From Burkholderiales bacterium (GTDB taxonomy: Bacteria; Pseudomonadota; Gammaproteobacteria; Burkholderiales; Burkholderiaceae_C), in contig JACRPO010000010.1 of assembly GCA_016223165.1 (NCBI GenBank), positions 62,001 through 126,000 of the forward strand: a stretch of 64,000 nucleotides of DNA. The letters run 5' to 3'. Both the position numbers and the translations under genes were made by a program. Below, piece after piece: positions 1 to 9,206 of this stretch. Position 1 is the stretch's first letter, and each line of letters begins with the position of its first letter. Below the pieces are notes generated by a model. It saw nothing but the letters and a program-made list of their open reading frames with translations, was not told the DNA's origin and did no database searches.

Positions 1-580
1 GATCGCCAGATCCGCTTCACCGGACACCAGGCGCTCGGCGACCAGGCCGCCCGGCACCAGAACGGCCTTGGCGCGAACCTGCCGCGATGCCGAGCCGCTC
101 GAACAGGCCGCTCAGGTAGATGCCGCTGGAGCCGCCTGAGGCCGGGTCGATGTAGGCGACCTTGCGCGCCCGCAGCACGGCCTCCTTGAACTGTTCCACC
201 GTTTCCAGCGCCGGGCGCGGGCTTCCCGCCTTCACGGCCACGCCGATGCCCACCCGTGCCACGGGCTTGATGCTGCCGGCATCGACCAGCCCCTCCTTGC
301 CCAGCGAGGCCAGGCCGTTCGGCGGCAGCACGAGCACATCGAACGGCTCGCCGGCCTGCACCTTGCGCACCAACGCACCGGCCGTGTCGTTGTCGACCTC
401 GACCTTCATGCCGGTCTTGGCTTCGAGGGCCGGCACGAGCGCCACGACGACCTGCTTGAAGGCGCCCGCCGTCAGCACCTTGAGGGTCTGGGCCGATGCG
501 GGGGCGGCTATGCCGAGCCCCGCCAAGGCGATGAGGGCCCAGTGGAAGACGCGGGTTCGAAGAGTGATCGGTGCGTTCAT
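1..580 (-). pseudogene. ModA-like periplasmic substrate-binding protein, frameshifted and cut by the window edge
   Basis: The start is the ATG at 580, which begins a good signal peptide (basic residues, hydrophobic core, cleavage after APASA-Q at about residue 31). The mature part starts TLKVLTAGAFKQ and continues with the molybdate/tungstate-type binding-protein fold, including the DPASGGSSG stretch near residue 150. Near 79-88 the frame breaks: one frame ends in low-complexity basic residues, while the neighbouring frame continues a family-like VRAKAVLVPGGLVAERL and then a G-E-A-D-L-A-I run to base 1. This needs a single-base indel. Either the gene is inactivated or there is a sequencing error. 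The C-terminus lies outside the window. It faces away from the SIR2 island and shows no linked permease here. The substrate is uncertain; molybdate is only the family default. Confidence 0.7.
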
Positions 581-738
581 GGGGCTGGTGCGTAGAAGCC
601 TGGAAGCCGGGCTGTGGTCGGGCTCATCGTATTCGGTTGTGAGCGTTGGAGGCCGGCGCAGGGCCACCGAGGCGGGCAGGCGGGCCGCGCCGTCGCGCCG
701 TCGGTTCGGTAGCCGGTGGTTCTCGCTTCGCCGCAGGA

Positions 739-1030
739 TTCAATGCCCGCGTGCGAAGGCCGTGGCGGCAAAGGGCTGTGCGGGCAGGTCGCGTCGCTTA
801 GCTGCGGTGGTCGGGCCCTGGGGGCCCGACTGCCTTCCGCTGCTCGGGGTCCTGGCCCGCGAACAACTCGCTTCACTCGCTGCGCTCGTTTCGCTCGGAC
901 AGTGTTCGCGAGTCAGATGTGGATGCGCGCGAGTACGCGCGCGGCCAGGACCCCTGCGCTGCTCAGCGCCGCAGATGCGCGCCGCGCCCTGCCCGCACAG
1001 CCCTTCGCGGAGGCGACGCGGTGTGCGGAA
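739..1030. repeat. Left copy of an inverted, covarying-stem structured element
   Basis: No protein is supported between 581 and 1050. The stretch holds a structured element. An outer 18-bp stem pairs 771-788 with 989-1006. An inner perfect 12-bp stem pairs 846-857 (GGGGTCCTGGCC) with 943-954. A 9-bp hairpin with a 3-nt loop lies at 810-830, and a 7-bp apical stem pairs 859-865 with 903-909. The core (about 799-985) is roughly 90% identical to the reverse complement of 3848-4030. The two stems differ in sequence between the copies yet pair within each copy. No transposase or ORF is associated. Bases 581-738 show nothing recognisable. Confidence 0.75.
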
Positions 1031-1050
1031 GGCAGGGTTTGTCGGCGGCT

Positions 1051-3507
1051 CTAGTCATCCTTCCACGCGCCCGTTGCTGCAAAACCAAAAAGTCGGGCGC
1101 GAGCCGCGTGAAGCCGAGGATTCGGCCCCTTCTTGAGGCGCCGTTCGAGACTGTCCACATACTCCTTGGCTTTCACTCTGGCGAGTGCGTCGCCGTCTAG
1201 CTTTCTGAGCGCCTTTACATGCCCTTCGGCGAGCGTGACGATTGGATAGGTGTCGTCACTCTCGAGTACTTGGTCAAGTGCGGTAAGCATCTTTATCGCG
1301 TCTACCACGTAGGAACGTGCCGTCTCGCTGGCCACCGACCCGTCACCAGCCAAAATCAGCTTCTGTTGCGCATAGGCATGGATCGTGTGGTCGTGCGGAT
1401 ACGCGTTGTAAGCCGTCTGCAGCAGTTCGTAGGCGTCGACATGTCTCCCAAAGCTTCGCATCGAAAGTCCGTACTGAAGCCAATACAGGCCGTCGCTCTC
1501 AAAGTACTTCTCGAACTGAATGTAAACGCCAAGTATCGCCGCGGGGTCACTTCGCAGAGCATCTGCAAGGAATCGATGGTTGATCAACGACTTAAAGAGC
1601 GTTGCGTCGTTTGAATCTAGGCTCTTGACGACCGGGTGTGGATAAACGGTAAAGGTCATCAGTAATGCGACAATTGCCTCCGATACCAATTTCCGATCTG
1701 CAATTGAATCAATTATCTTTCGCGCATATACAGGGTGTCGCGCGACAAATCTTTCGTGACGCTGGTCGACAATTCCCTGGAGCCGTGCAACCACCGCCTT
1801 TGGAGACTCGGACTTTGAAAGGTGCGAAAGTGCTCGGGCTGCCACGGATAGCGATAGATCGCTTCTATGAAGAGTGGCGATGCAGACAATGACAAAGAAC
1901 AGGCGATCGGCGACTGCAATTGCAGCAAAGTCTCTGATGACGATTTCGTCAAAGCCGATTCCCGTCGTCGTCTCCATCAATCCAATGAGAAGCTGTCGCT
2001 TTGAGCGAACAAAGAGTTCTCGCTTGCGTTCCTTTGGACTCAGGTTGGCGAGTCGAGTCCATGGGCCGTACTGTTGCAGCTTGGCGAGAATGCCATTTGC
2101 ATCGCTCTCTGCAATTTCCCGTAAGACCTCAACTCTCGTGCTCGGGCGGTCAAAGTACTCGGTGAGTCGATTGTGCCAAACATTCTGACTCTCGGCTCCA
2201 ACTACAAATGCCTTCGTTAGCTTTCCGAGGGCAAATGTGAGGTCCGACTTGATGGGATCCAAACGCTCAATTACCACGAAGAAGCGGCCTGAGTTTGCTC
2301 GCTCCAATTCCAATAGGATGTCTGCTAGACGATCTGTGGCAGACTCCAAGAAGTAGACTCGTCTTCCTTCGTCAGCAAGAGCAAGTGCGAGCCACTTTAG
2401 CGCCGTTGACTTGCCGCTACCCGCGGGTCCTATTAGCGCAAGAAGCGATGCGTTTGCGGCGATAGCTGCGTGTACCGCTGTCGCGAGGCTTTGGTATTGC
2501 TCCAAGACGGCCGGGACGCCATCGAGGAGGTCGCGCCATCCGGGCTTAAAGCCCTTGTAGAAGGGTCTTGTCGTCCCAAGGCTATGGGTGGGTACTGCGG
2601 ATGCAAGGCCTTGGCGCGAGACGACAGTGACATGAGCAAGTAGATCCGCGTAAGCCTGTTGGCTGTCCTTAGATGTCTTGTCGAGCAAGGCGCGAAGTTC
2701 AGGGAACCGATTCTGAGCAACCTCCACTGGTTGTGGTGGGGAAGGGACGCTAGTCTTCAACCAGGAGACAAAGTCTTGCAGGGTACCCGCCAGATACTGA
2801 AGGTTGGAACTGTCGAAGCCGGCGATTTCGATCTGCGTTGCGGACGGTAGGACAACGTAGCTTCTGGGGGAGCCGGTTCCCGCGCGAGATTTGTAGCGCT
2901 CTACGTGATGATGAAAAACGGGCTCATCAATGGTGGTTCCAATGAAGACGAACGTGCATTGAAGATAGTCGCTGGCCACTTCGTCGTACCACTTTGGTGA
3001 CGCCGCACTCGCTCTCCCATACTCCTCCGGCGAAAATATGAAGCCTTGATCGGGCCTTCGAATGGAGCCGTTGAGGTAGATGTAATCGAGTTGCCCGAAC
3101 ATCTGGTCCTTGTCAGCAACCCGATCGTCGCGCCCCCTAACGTTCACCTTCTGTTTTGAGTGCTTCAGGAGGGCGTGCTCAAAGGCGTCGTCTATGTTGG
3201 TCGTATAGACTCTGGCCCAAGGATACTGGGCCAGAAAGATGTACTCCGGCGACGGTCGGCAGTGCTCGTAGAGTCGCGCGAGCAGGTCGTCAAGTTGCAG
3301 GGCAAGTTGTTTTCGCGCCGCGGCGTAGACGACGCTGAGACGCTCACCGCTGTACGCCCATCCACATCTCTCAGCGAGTACCTTGGCAAGTTCTCTACTG
3401 AGTGGCGGGCTTTGTGCCGTGGAATTAGATGATCCAAAGGAGGCGCCTGCACCAAGGAAGAGGATAAGCTTCCCCTCCAGAAAAGCGGCACGAATCTGCT
3501 CGTTCAT
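1051..3507 (-). CDS. SIR2-domain STAND-type P-loop NTPase, candidate anti-phage defence protein
   Basis: An 818-aa protein. Residues 1-250 are a SIR2-like domain: GAGAS nucleotide loop at 19-23, TTNID at 102-106 (N104 is the family's conserved Asn), LNGSI at 145-149 and FIGTTIDEP at 188-196. The usual catalytic His of the L-H-G motif is Asn here (N146, codon 3070-3072). A linker leads to a P-loop ATPase with Walker A GPAGSGKST (360-368) and a Walker B-like FFVVIERLD (409-417). The rest (about 480-818) is helical and may be a TPR-like sensor. This order matches SIR2-STAND defence proteins (Avs5-like), in which SIR2 consumes NAD+ on phage sensing; that function is inferred. Base composition is near 50-55% GC against about 70% around it, and the gene sits between inverted structured repeats, so it looks acquired. 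Start ATG 3507 has only a weak GAGA-type RBS. Confidence 0.8.
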   Translation of the reverse strand: MNEQIRAAFLEGKLILFLGAGASFGSSNSTAQSPPLSRELAKVLAERCGWAYSGERLSVVYAAARKQLALQLDDLLARLYEHCRPSPEYIFLAQYPWARVYTTNIDDAFEHALLKHSKQKVNVRGRDDRVADKDQMFGQLDYIYLNGSIRRPDQGFIFSPEEYGRASAASPKWYDEVASDYLQCTFVFIGTTIDEPVFHHHVERYKSRAGTGSPRSYVVLPSATQIEIAGFDSSNLQYLAGTLQDFVSWLKTSVPSPPQPVEVAQNRFPELRALLDKTSKDSQQAYADLLAHVTVVSRQGLASAVPTHSLGTTRPFYKGFKPGWRDLLDGVPAVLEQYQSLATAVHAAIAANASLLALIGPAGSGKSTALKWLALALADEGRRVYFLESATDRLADILLELERANSGRFFVVIERLDPIKSDLTFALGKLTKAFVVGAESQNVWHNRLTEYFDRPSTRVEVLREIAESDANGILAKLQQYGPWTRLANLSPKERKRELFVRSKRQLLIGLMETTTGIGFDEIVIRDFAAIAVADRLFFVIVCIATLHRSDLSLSVAARALSHLSKSESPKAVVARLQGIVDQRHERFVARHPVYARKIIDSIADRKLVSEAIVALLMTFTVYPHPVVKSLDSNDATLFKSLINHRFLADALRSDPAAILGVYIQFEKYFESDGLYWLQYGLSMRSFGRHVDAYELLQTAYNAYPHDHTIHAYAQQKLILAGDGSVASETARSYVVDAIKMLTALDQVLESDDTYPIVTLAEGHVKALRKLDGDALARVKAKEYVDSLERRLKKGPNPRLHAARARLFGFAATGAWKDD

Positions 3508-3819
3508 TTCGCTCTCACTTGCTAGTCGGCAGGCGGTTCAGGCGCCGGATCGGGAATGGTACCTGACCAGTACCTGACCGCACAGGGCTCGCCTGAAGCA
3601 AAGTGCGAGCCGGGCATTTTGCAGACCTTCCCTAAGGTGATTTGGGCGCCGTCGACATGTCGATGTCTAGCCATGCCCAAGGATAGCCATCTGCAGGCCC
3701 CATTTGACATGCCGGTCCTGCAGATGTCCGTGTATGGAGATGTCGAATCGTGGAGGCAACGTTGGCGGAGGTACCGGGGCTGTCAGGGAGTGTGGGCCAG
3801 GCGTGCAGTTGTCAGCCAG
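3508..3819. other. Upstream region of the SIR2-STAND gene
   Basis: This 312-bp stretch shares the lower GC of the gene it precedes and must hold its promoter. It contains a direct repeat of GTACCTGACC (3558-3579 region) and a perfect 12-bp palindrome, TCGACATGTCGA, at 3652-3663. A 62-codon reading frame (3522-3710, minus strand) ends 14 bases before the SIR2 start, but it has no recognisable homology and no clear RBS, so I do not call it a gene. Confidence 0.4.
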
Positions 3820-4085
3820 CAAGGCCGCGGGCGGGAGCCCGGCGGGGCGCATTTGCGGCGCTGAGCAGCGCAGGCCTGGGGTCGGCGCGCGTACTCGCGC
3901 GCATCCACATCTGACTCGCGAACACTGTCTGAGCGAAACGAGCGCAGCGAGTGAAGCGAGTTGTTCGCGCGACCCCAGGCCGAGCAGCGGAAGGGAGTCG
4001 GGCCCCCAGGGCCCGACCGCCGCAACTAAGCCCCGACGGGTTCCCGCCCGCGGCCTTGCCGCCACGGTCGTCGAACGCGGGCCTT
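3820..4085. repeat. Right copy of the inverted, covarying-stem structured element
   Basis: Inverted relative to the copy at 739-1030. The outer stem pairs 3821-3840 with 4041-4060 (19 of 20), and the inner 12-bp stem pairs 3873-3884 (GGCCTGGGGTCG) with 3970-3981 perfectly. The GTCGGGCCC hairpin is at 3997-4017. Stem sequences differ from the left copy but both halves changed together, while the loops and apical region are almost unchanged. Together the two copies bracket a roughly 2.8-kb low-GC segment carrying the SIR2-STAND gene. Confidence 0.75.
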
Positions 4086-4104
4086 CCAGCGCTCGTGCGG
4101 ACCG

Positions 4105-4157
4105 CTCAGAACGAGCAGAGCGAGCTCAGGACGAGCTCAGACCGAGCTCAGAACGGG
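4105..4157. repeat. 11-bp tandem repeat (CTCAGAACGAG-type)
   Basis: Four imperfect 11-bp units of CTCAG-A/G-A/C-CGAG plus one degenerate unit. The last ones overlap the stop codon of the aldehyde dehydrogenase. No function is apparent. Confidence 0.6.
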
Positions 4158-6396
4158 TAGTGCCTCTCCCCCGTCTGCACCGTAATCCACCGCAGCTCAG
4201 TGAACTCCGCAATCCCCGCCCGGCCGCCAAAGCGCCCCATCCCCGAGCCCTTGACGCCGCCGAACGGCATCTGCGCCTCGTCGTGCACCGTCGGCCCGTT
4301 CACGTGGCAGATGCCGCTCTCGATGCGCCGCGCCACCGCGATCGCCCGCGCCGTGTCCTTGCCGAACACCGCCGCCGAGAGGCCGTATTCGTTGTCGTTG
4401 GCGCAATCCACCGCCTCGTCGACGCCGCTCACGCGCACGATGCACTTCACGGGGCCGAAGGTCTCCTCGTGGTAGATGCGCATCTTCGCCGTCACGTGGT
4501 CCAGCACGGTGGCCGGCATCAGCGTGTTGTCGGCCTTGCCGCCGCACAGCAGCTTGGCGCCCTTGGCCAGCGCGTCGTCGATGAGCGCGTTGCAGTGCTC
4601 CACCGTGCCCATGCCGATGACGCTGCCCAGCACCACGGGCTCCGGCTTGCGCGGGTCGCCGAGCGGCAGGCCCTTGGCCTTCTTCACGAACATCGTTGCG
4701 AAGTCGTCGGCGATCTTCTTGTCGACGATGATGCGCTCGGTGCTCATGCAGATCTGGCCGCTGTTGGCAAAAGCCCCGAAGGCGGCGCCGTTCACCGCCG
4801 CTTCGAGCTCGGCATCGTCCAGCACCACCAGCGGCGCCTTGCCGCCGAGCTCCAGCACCACGGGCTTGAGGTACTTGGCGCAGGTGAGCGCGATGAGCTT
4901 GCCCACGCGCGTGCTGCCGGTGAAGTTCACGCGTCGCACGGCCGGGTGCGCCACCATCGCCTCCACCACCGCGCCGGCGTCGGCCGGGGCGTTGGTGATG
5001 TAGTTGACGACGCCCGGCGGGAAGCCCGCTTCCTGGAACGCCTCGATGATGAGCTGGTGCGTGCGCGGGCAGTTCTCGCTGCCCTTCAGGATCACCGTGT
5101 TGCCGCACGCCAGCGGCGTGGCGATGGCGCGCACGCCGAGGATGATGGGCGCGTTCCAGGGCGCGATGCCGATCACCACCCCGGCCGGCTGGCGGATGCC
5201 CATGGCCAGCGAGCCGGGCACGTCGGAGGGGATGACCTCGCCGCCGATCTGCGTCGTGAGTGAAGCGGCCTCGCGGATCATGCCGGCGGCGAGCATCACG
5301 TTGAAGCCGGCCCACATGCCGGTGGCGCCGGTCTCGGCGGGCACGGCCTCGATGAACTTGGGCGTCTTCGCTTCCAGCGCTTCGGCGGCCTTGAGCAGCA
5401 ACATGCGGCGCTCGCTCGGGCCGGTGTCCTTCCAGGTCTTGAAGGCTTCGGCGGCGGCGTCGCAGGCGGCGACCGCATCGGCCGGTGACGCGGCGGGCGC
5501 GCGTGTCGCGACGCTGCCGTCCAGCGGGTTGCGGCGGTCGAAGGTGGCGCCCTTCTCGGCGCTGACGGCGAGGCCGTTGATGAGCATGCTCAGGTCGGAC
5601 ATGGGGCTCTCCTTCATGGCGATGCCAGCGGCGCGGCTGGCGGATGTTCGTTCGTCCTGTTTGCCGAGGTACGCCTCGCGCACGACGCTGCTGCGCGAGA
5701 GCAGTGACGCGGGGCCGCTGGCGACGATGCGGCCCCGCTCGAGCACGTAGCCGCGGTCGGCCACGGCGAGCGCCTTGCGCACGTTCTGCTCCACCATCAG
5801 CACGGTGGTGCCGTGGTCGGCGATGCGCCGGGCCATGCCGAGCAGCTCGTCCACCATCTTCGGCGCCAGGCCGAGCGAGGGCTCGTCGAGCATCAGCAGG
5901 CGCGGCGCGCTCATCATCGCGCGGCCCACAGCCACCATCTGCTGCTCGCCGCCGCTCATGGTGCCGGCGCGCTGGCCGATGCGCTCGGCGAGCTTCGGAA
6001 AGTCGGCGAGCACACGTTCGAGCCGGCGTGCGCGCTCGGCCTTGTCCACCAGCCAGCCGCCGAGCTCGAGGTTCTCGCGCACCGTCATCTGCCCGAAGAG
6101 CTGGCGGCCCTCGGGCACGAGCGTGAGGCCGCGCTCGACGATCTCGCTCGTCTTCGCCTCGGGGTCGATCTCGGCGCCGTCGAACCACAGCTTGCCGGCG
6201 GCGCGCGGGATGAGGCCGGCGATGGCCTTGAGCAGCGTCGTCTTGCCGGCGCCGTTGGGGCCGAGGATGACGGTGAGGCCGGGCCGAGCCTCGATGCGGA
6301 TGTCGCGCAGCACGAGGAAGGGGCCGTAGCCGGCCGAGAGGCCGATGACCTTGAGGTGGGCGAGGCGGCGGCCGAGGGCGTCTTCGAGGTCGTTCT

Positions 6397-6400
<4 letters not shown>
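4148..6400 (-). CDS. LivF-type ABC ATPase in frame with a NahF-like aldehyde dehydrogenase
   Basis: One uninterrupted 750-codon frame. Residues 1-250 form a LivF-type ATPase: Walker A GPNGAGKTT, signature MSGGEQQM, Walker B LLMLDEP. The usual LivF stop after the AYLG tail is absent; the frame runs through about 20 linker residues into a complete 484-aa aldehyde dehydrogenase. That part has PWN at its residues 148-150, LELGGK with Glu251 and GQICMST with Cys285, and ends in YPF like salicylaldehyde (NahF) or vanillin dehydrogenases. The dehydrogenase has its own strong RBS (AAGGAG) and ATG at 5602, so it can be made alone (4148-5602) as well as in a fusion. The LivF start overlaps the livG stop (ATGA). 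Role: energising import of an aromatic or amino-acid-like substrate and oxidising an aromatic aldehyde; the substrate is unknown. Confidence 0.85.
5609..5614 (-). promoter_or_regulatory. Internal ribosome binding site for the aldehyde dehydrogenase
   Basis: AAGGAG lies six bases upstream of the ATG at 5602 (protein start MSDLSML), inside the continuous LivF reading frame. It is the best RBS in this operon and argues that the aldehyde dehydrogenase is translated as a separate polypeptide despite the in-frame fusion. Confidence 0.65.
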
Positions 6401-7143
<743 letters not shown>

Positions 7144-7198
7144 TGCCTCGCCTTCGTGCTGCGTCGTTCGGCGTTCGCCTCGGGAGCGGCCCGCCGCC

Positions 7199-8269
7199 TC
7201 ATGACCCCACCCCGTAACGCCCTTCGCGCTCGCGGCGCGCGGTGCGCTTGTCCTTCTCCTCGCGCTCGCGCCACCAGCCGCGCAGGTCGTCGCGCCAGGC
7301 GGTGAAGCTGGCCCAGCGCATCGAAGCCAGGCCGCCGGGCAGGTAGAGCACGGAGAGGATGAGCAGCAGGCCGAGCGACATCAGGTAGGCCTGCGGCGCC
7401 TGCAGGCGCAGCGTCTCGGCGAGCAGGCTGAAGACGATGGCGGCGATGAGCGGCCCCCACAGCGTGGCGATGCCGCCGATGAGCGCGATGAGCACGGTCT
7501 GGAAGCCGATGAACGGGTTGAAGACGGTGGCCGGCTCGATGTAGGTCCAGCGCACGCTCATCGCCGCGCCCACCGCGCCGGCGAACGCCGCCGTGAGCGT
7601 GAAGCCCATGATCTTGATGAGGCGCGTGTTGACGCCGAGCGTCATGGCGCGCTGCTCGTCGGCGCCGATGCCGGCGAGCGCGAGGCCGAAGCGCGTGCGG
7701 CGCACGATCATGCTCACGAGCACCGAGAGCACCGCCAGGCCGAGCACGGTGAGGTAGACGGTGTCGCGCTCGGGCACCTCGGTGAGCACGCGGCCTACGG
7801 TGCCGGTGACCTGCTTCTCCCAGTAGGTGACGGCGTGGCGGATGAGCTCGGTCATGCCGAAGGTGAGCACCGCGAAGTACGTGCCGCGCAGGTGCAGCAC
7901 GGCGCTGCCCATCACCAGCGCCACGCCGGCGGCGACGGCCGCGCCGACCGCGATGACGGTGCCCCACTGGTAGGCGTCGATGCTCAGCGCGCCGGCATAG
8001 GCGCCGATGCCGAAGAACGCCGAGGTGGCGAGCGAGAGGTAGCGCGTGCTGCCGCAAAAGAGCGTCCAGCTCGTCGCCAGCGCCACGTACATCAGGCAGG
8101 TGAGGGTGAGCGAGATCGCGAAGTCGCTGCCGTAGTGCGGGATGGCGAGCGCCCAGCCGGTCAGCGCGAACAGCACCCAGCAGTCGCGGCCGAGCCCGCG
8201 CGTGTCGAGCAGCCAGCCGAGCAGCTTCTCCTTCGTGTATTCCCAGCGGGTGGTGCCGGCGCTGCGCAT
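7199..8269 (-). CDS. livM: Branched-chain amino-acid type ABC transporter permease (LivM)
   Basis: A 356-aa inner-membrane permease with about nine to ten hydrophobic segments. It has the family hallmarks GIGAYAGAL, HLRGTYFAVLTFG and the EAA-like loop ending in the FGLALAGIGADEQRA stretch. The C-terminal tail is long and highly charged (repeated Arg/Glu/Lys), presumably cytoplasmic. It forms the membrane channel with LivH, with ATPases LivG and LivF encoded downstream; 55 bases separate it from livG. Start ATG 8269 lies 13 bases after the livH stop. Confidence 0.9.
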   Translation of the reverse strand: MRSAGTTRWEYTKEKLLGWLLDTRGLGRDCWVLFALTGWALAIPHYGSDFAISLTLTCLMYVALATSWTLFCGSTRYLSLATSAFFGIGAYAGALSIDAYQWGTVIAVGAAVAAGVALVMGSAVLHLRGTYFAVLTFGMTELIRHAVTYWEKQVTGTVGRVLTEVPERDTVYLTVLGLAVLSVLVSMIVRRTRFGLALAGIGADEQRAMTLGVNTRLIKIMGFTLTAAFAGAVGAAMSVRWTYIEPATVFNPFIGFQTVLIALIGGIATLWGPLIAAIVFSLLAETLRLQAPQAYLMSLGLLLILSVLYLPGGLASMRWASFTAWRDDLRGWWREREEKDKRTARREREGRYGVGS

Positions 8270-8282
8270 GGGGGCCTTGTGT

Positions 8283-9167
8283 CTACTTCCTGCGGTTGAA
8301 GAGGCCGTTCGGCTTCCACAGCAGTGCGCCGATGAAGACGGCGTAGCTGAGCAGCGACTTCAGCGAGGGGTTCGTGAAGTGCATGCCCACCGCCTCGACG
8401 ACGCCGAGCGCCAGGCCGCCGGCCAGCGCGCCGCCCATGTGGCCGAAGCCGCCGAGCGTGATGACGATGAGCGCCGTCACCGTGTAGGGCTCGCCCATCG
8501 AGGGCGAGATCGTGTAGGCGGTGGAGAGCAGGCAGCCGGCCACGCCCGAGAGGCCGAGGCCGGCGCCGAACATCAGCGGGTGCAGCCGCTCGGTGTCGAT
8601 GCCCACCAGCTGCGCGCCGGCCGGGCTCTGCATCAGCGCACGCACGCCCTTGCCCCACAGCGTGAGGCGCAGCACGACGATGAGCGCGGCGCTGAAGGCA
8701 AGCGACAGCGCCAGCAGCACGAGCTTGTTGCCCGCGAACTGCGCGCCGCCCGGCAGGCGCACCGGGTCGGCGGCGAAGTCGTAGCCGCGCAGGTCGGCGC
8801 CCCACGCCACCTGCGCGAAGTTCTGCACCAGGAACATGAGCCCGAAGGCGACCATCAGCCCGCGCGCCTCGAACACGTCGAGGTCGGGGCTGGTGGCCGC
8901 GAGCCGCTTGAAGGTGAGGCGGTGGATGCCGATGCCGAGCGCCATCAGCAGGCCGAAGCTCACCGGGATCATCCACAGCGGGTTCCAGCCCCACACCGTG
9001 GCCGCCATCCAGGTGAGGAAGGCGCCGAGCATCAGGAACTCGCCGTGCGCGATGTTCAGGATTCGCATGAGCCCGTACTGCAGGTTCAGGCCGAGGCCGA
9101 CGAGCGCATAGATGCCCCCGGTGATGAGACCGGAGGCGATGAGCTCGAACCAGGCGAGCGCCGTCAT
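8283..9167 (-). CDS. livH: Branched-chain amino-acid type ABC transporter permease (LivH)
   Basis: A 294-aa polytopic permease. The N-terminal GGIYALVGLGLNLQYG and NIAHGEFLMLGAF motifs are diagnostic of LivH, as is the C-terminal TLGGFGHMGGALAGG. Length is normal for the family (about 290). It is the first membrane gene after the binding protein, 39 bases downstream of it, and partners LivM in the transmembrane pore. Confidence 0.92.
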   Translation of the reverse strand: MTALAWFELIASGLITGGIYALVGLGLNLQYGLMRILNIAHGEFLMLGAFLTWMAATVWGWNPLWMIPVSFGLLMALGIGIHRLTFKRLAATSPDLDVFEARGLMVAFGLMFLVQNFAQVAWGADLRGYDFAADPVRLPGGAQFAGNKLVLLALSLAFSAALIVVLRLTLWGKGVRALMQSPAGAQLVGIDTERLHPLMFGAGLGLSGVAGCLLSTAYTISPSMGEPYTVTALIVITLGGFGHMGGALAGGLALGVVEAVGMHFTNPSLKSLLSYAVFIGALLWKPNGLFNRRK

Positions 9168-9206
9168 GGCGCCCTCAGGCGCACAGAGGTCATGAGGGCT
9201 TCGGGG

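Noticed and set aside
581..1050. Short overlapping ORFs between the ModA-like gene and the SIR2 gene
   Set aside because: All translate the palindromic repeat in several frames; none has an RBS, a family match or conservation between the two repeat copies.
739..4085. Composite transposon bounded by insertion sequences
   Set aside because: The bordering copies have no transposase frame and are only about 240 bp; their stems covary like a folded element rather than IS ends.
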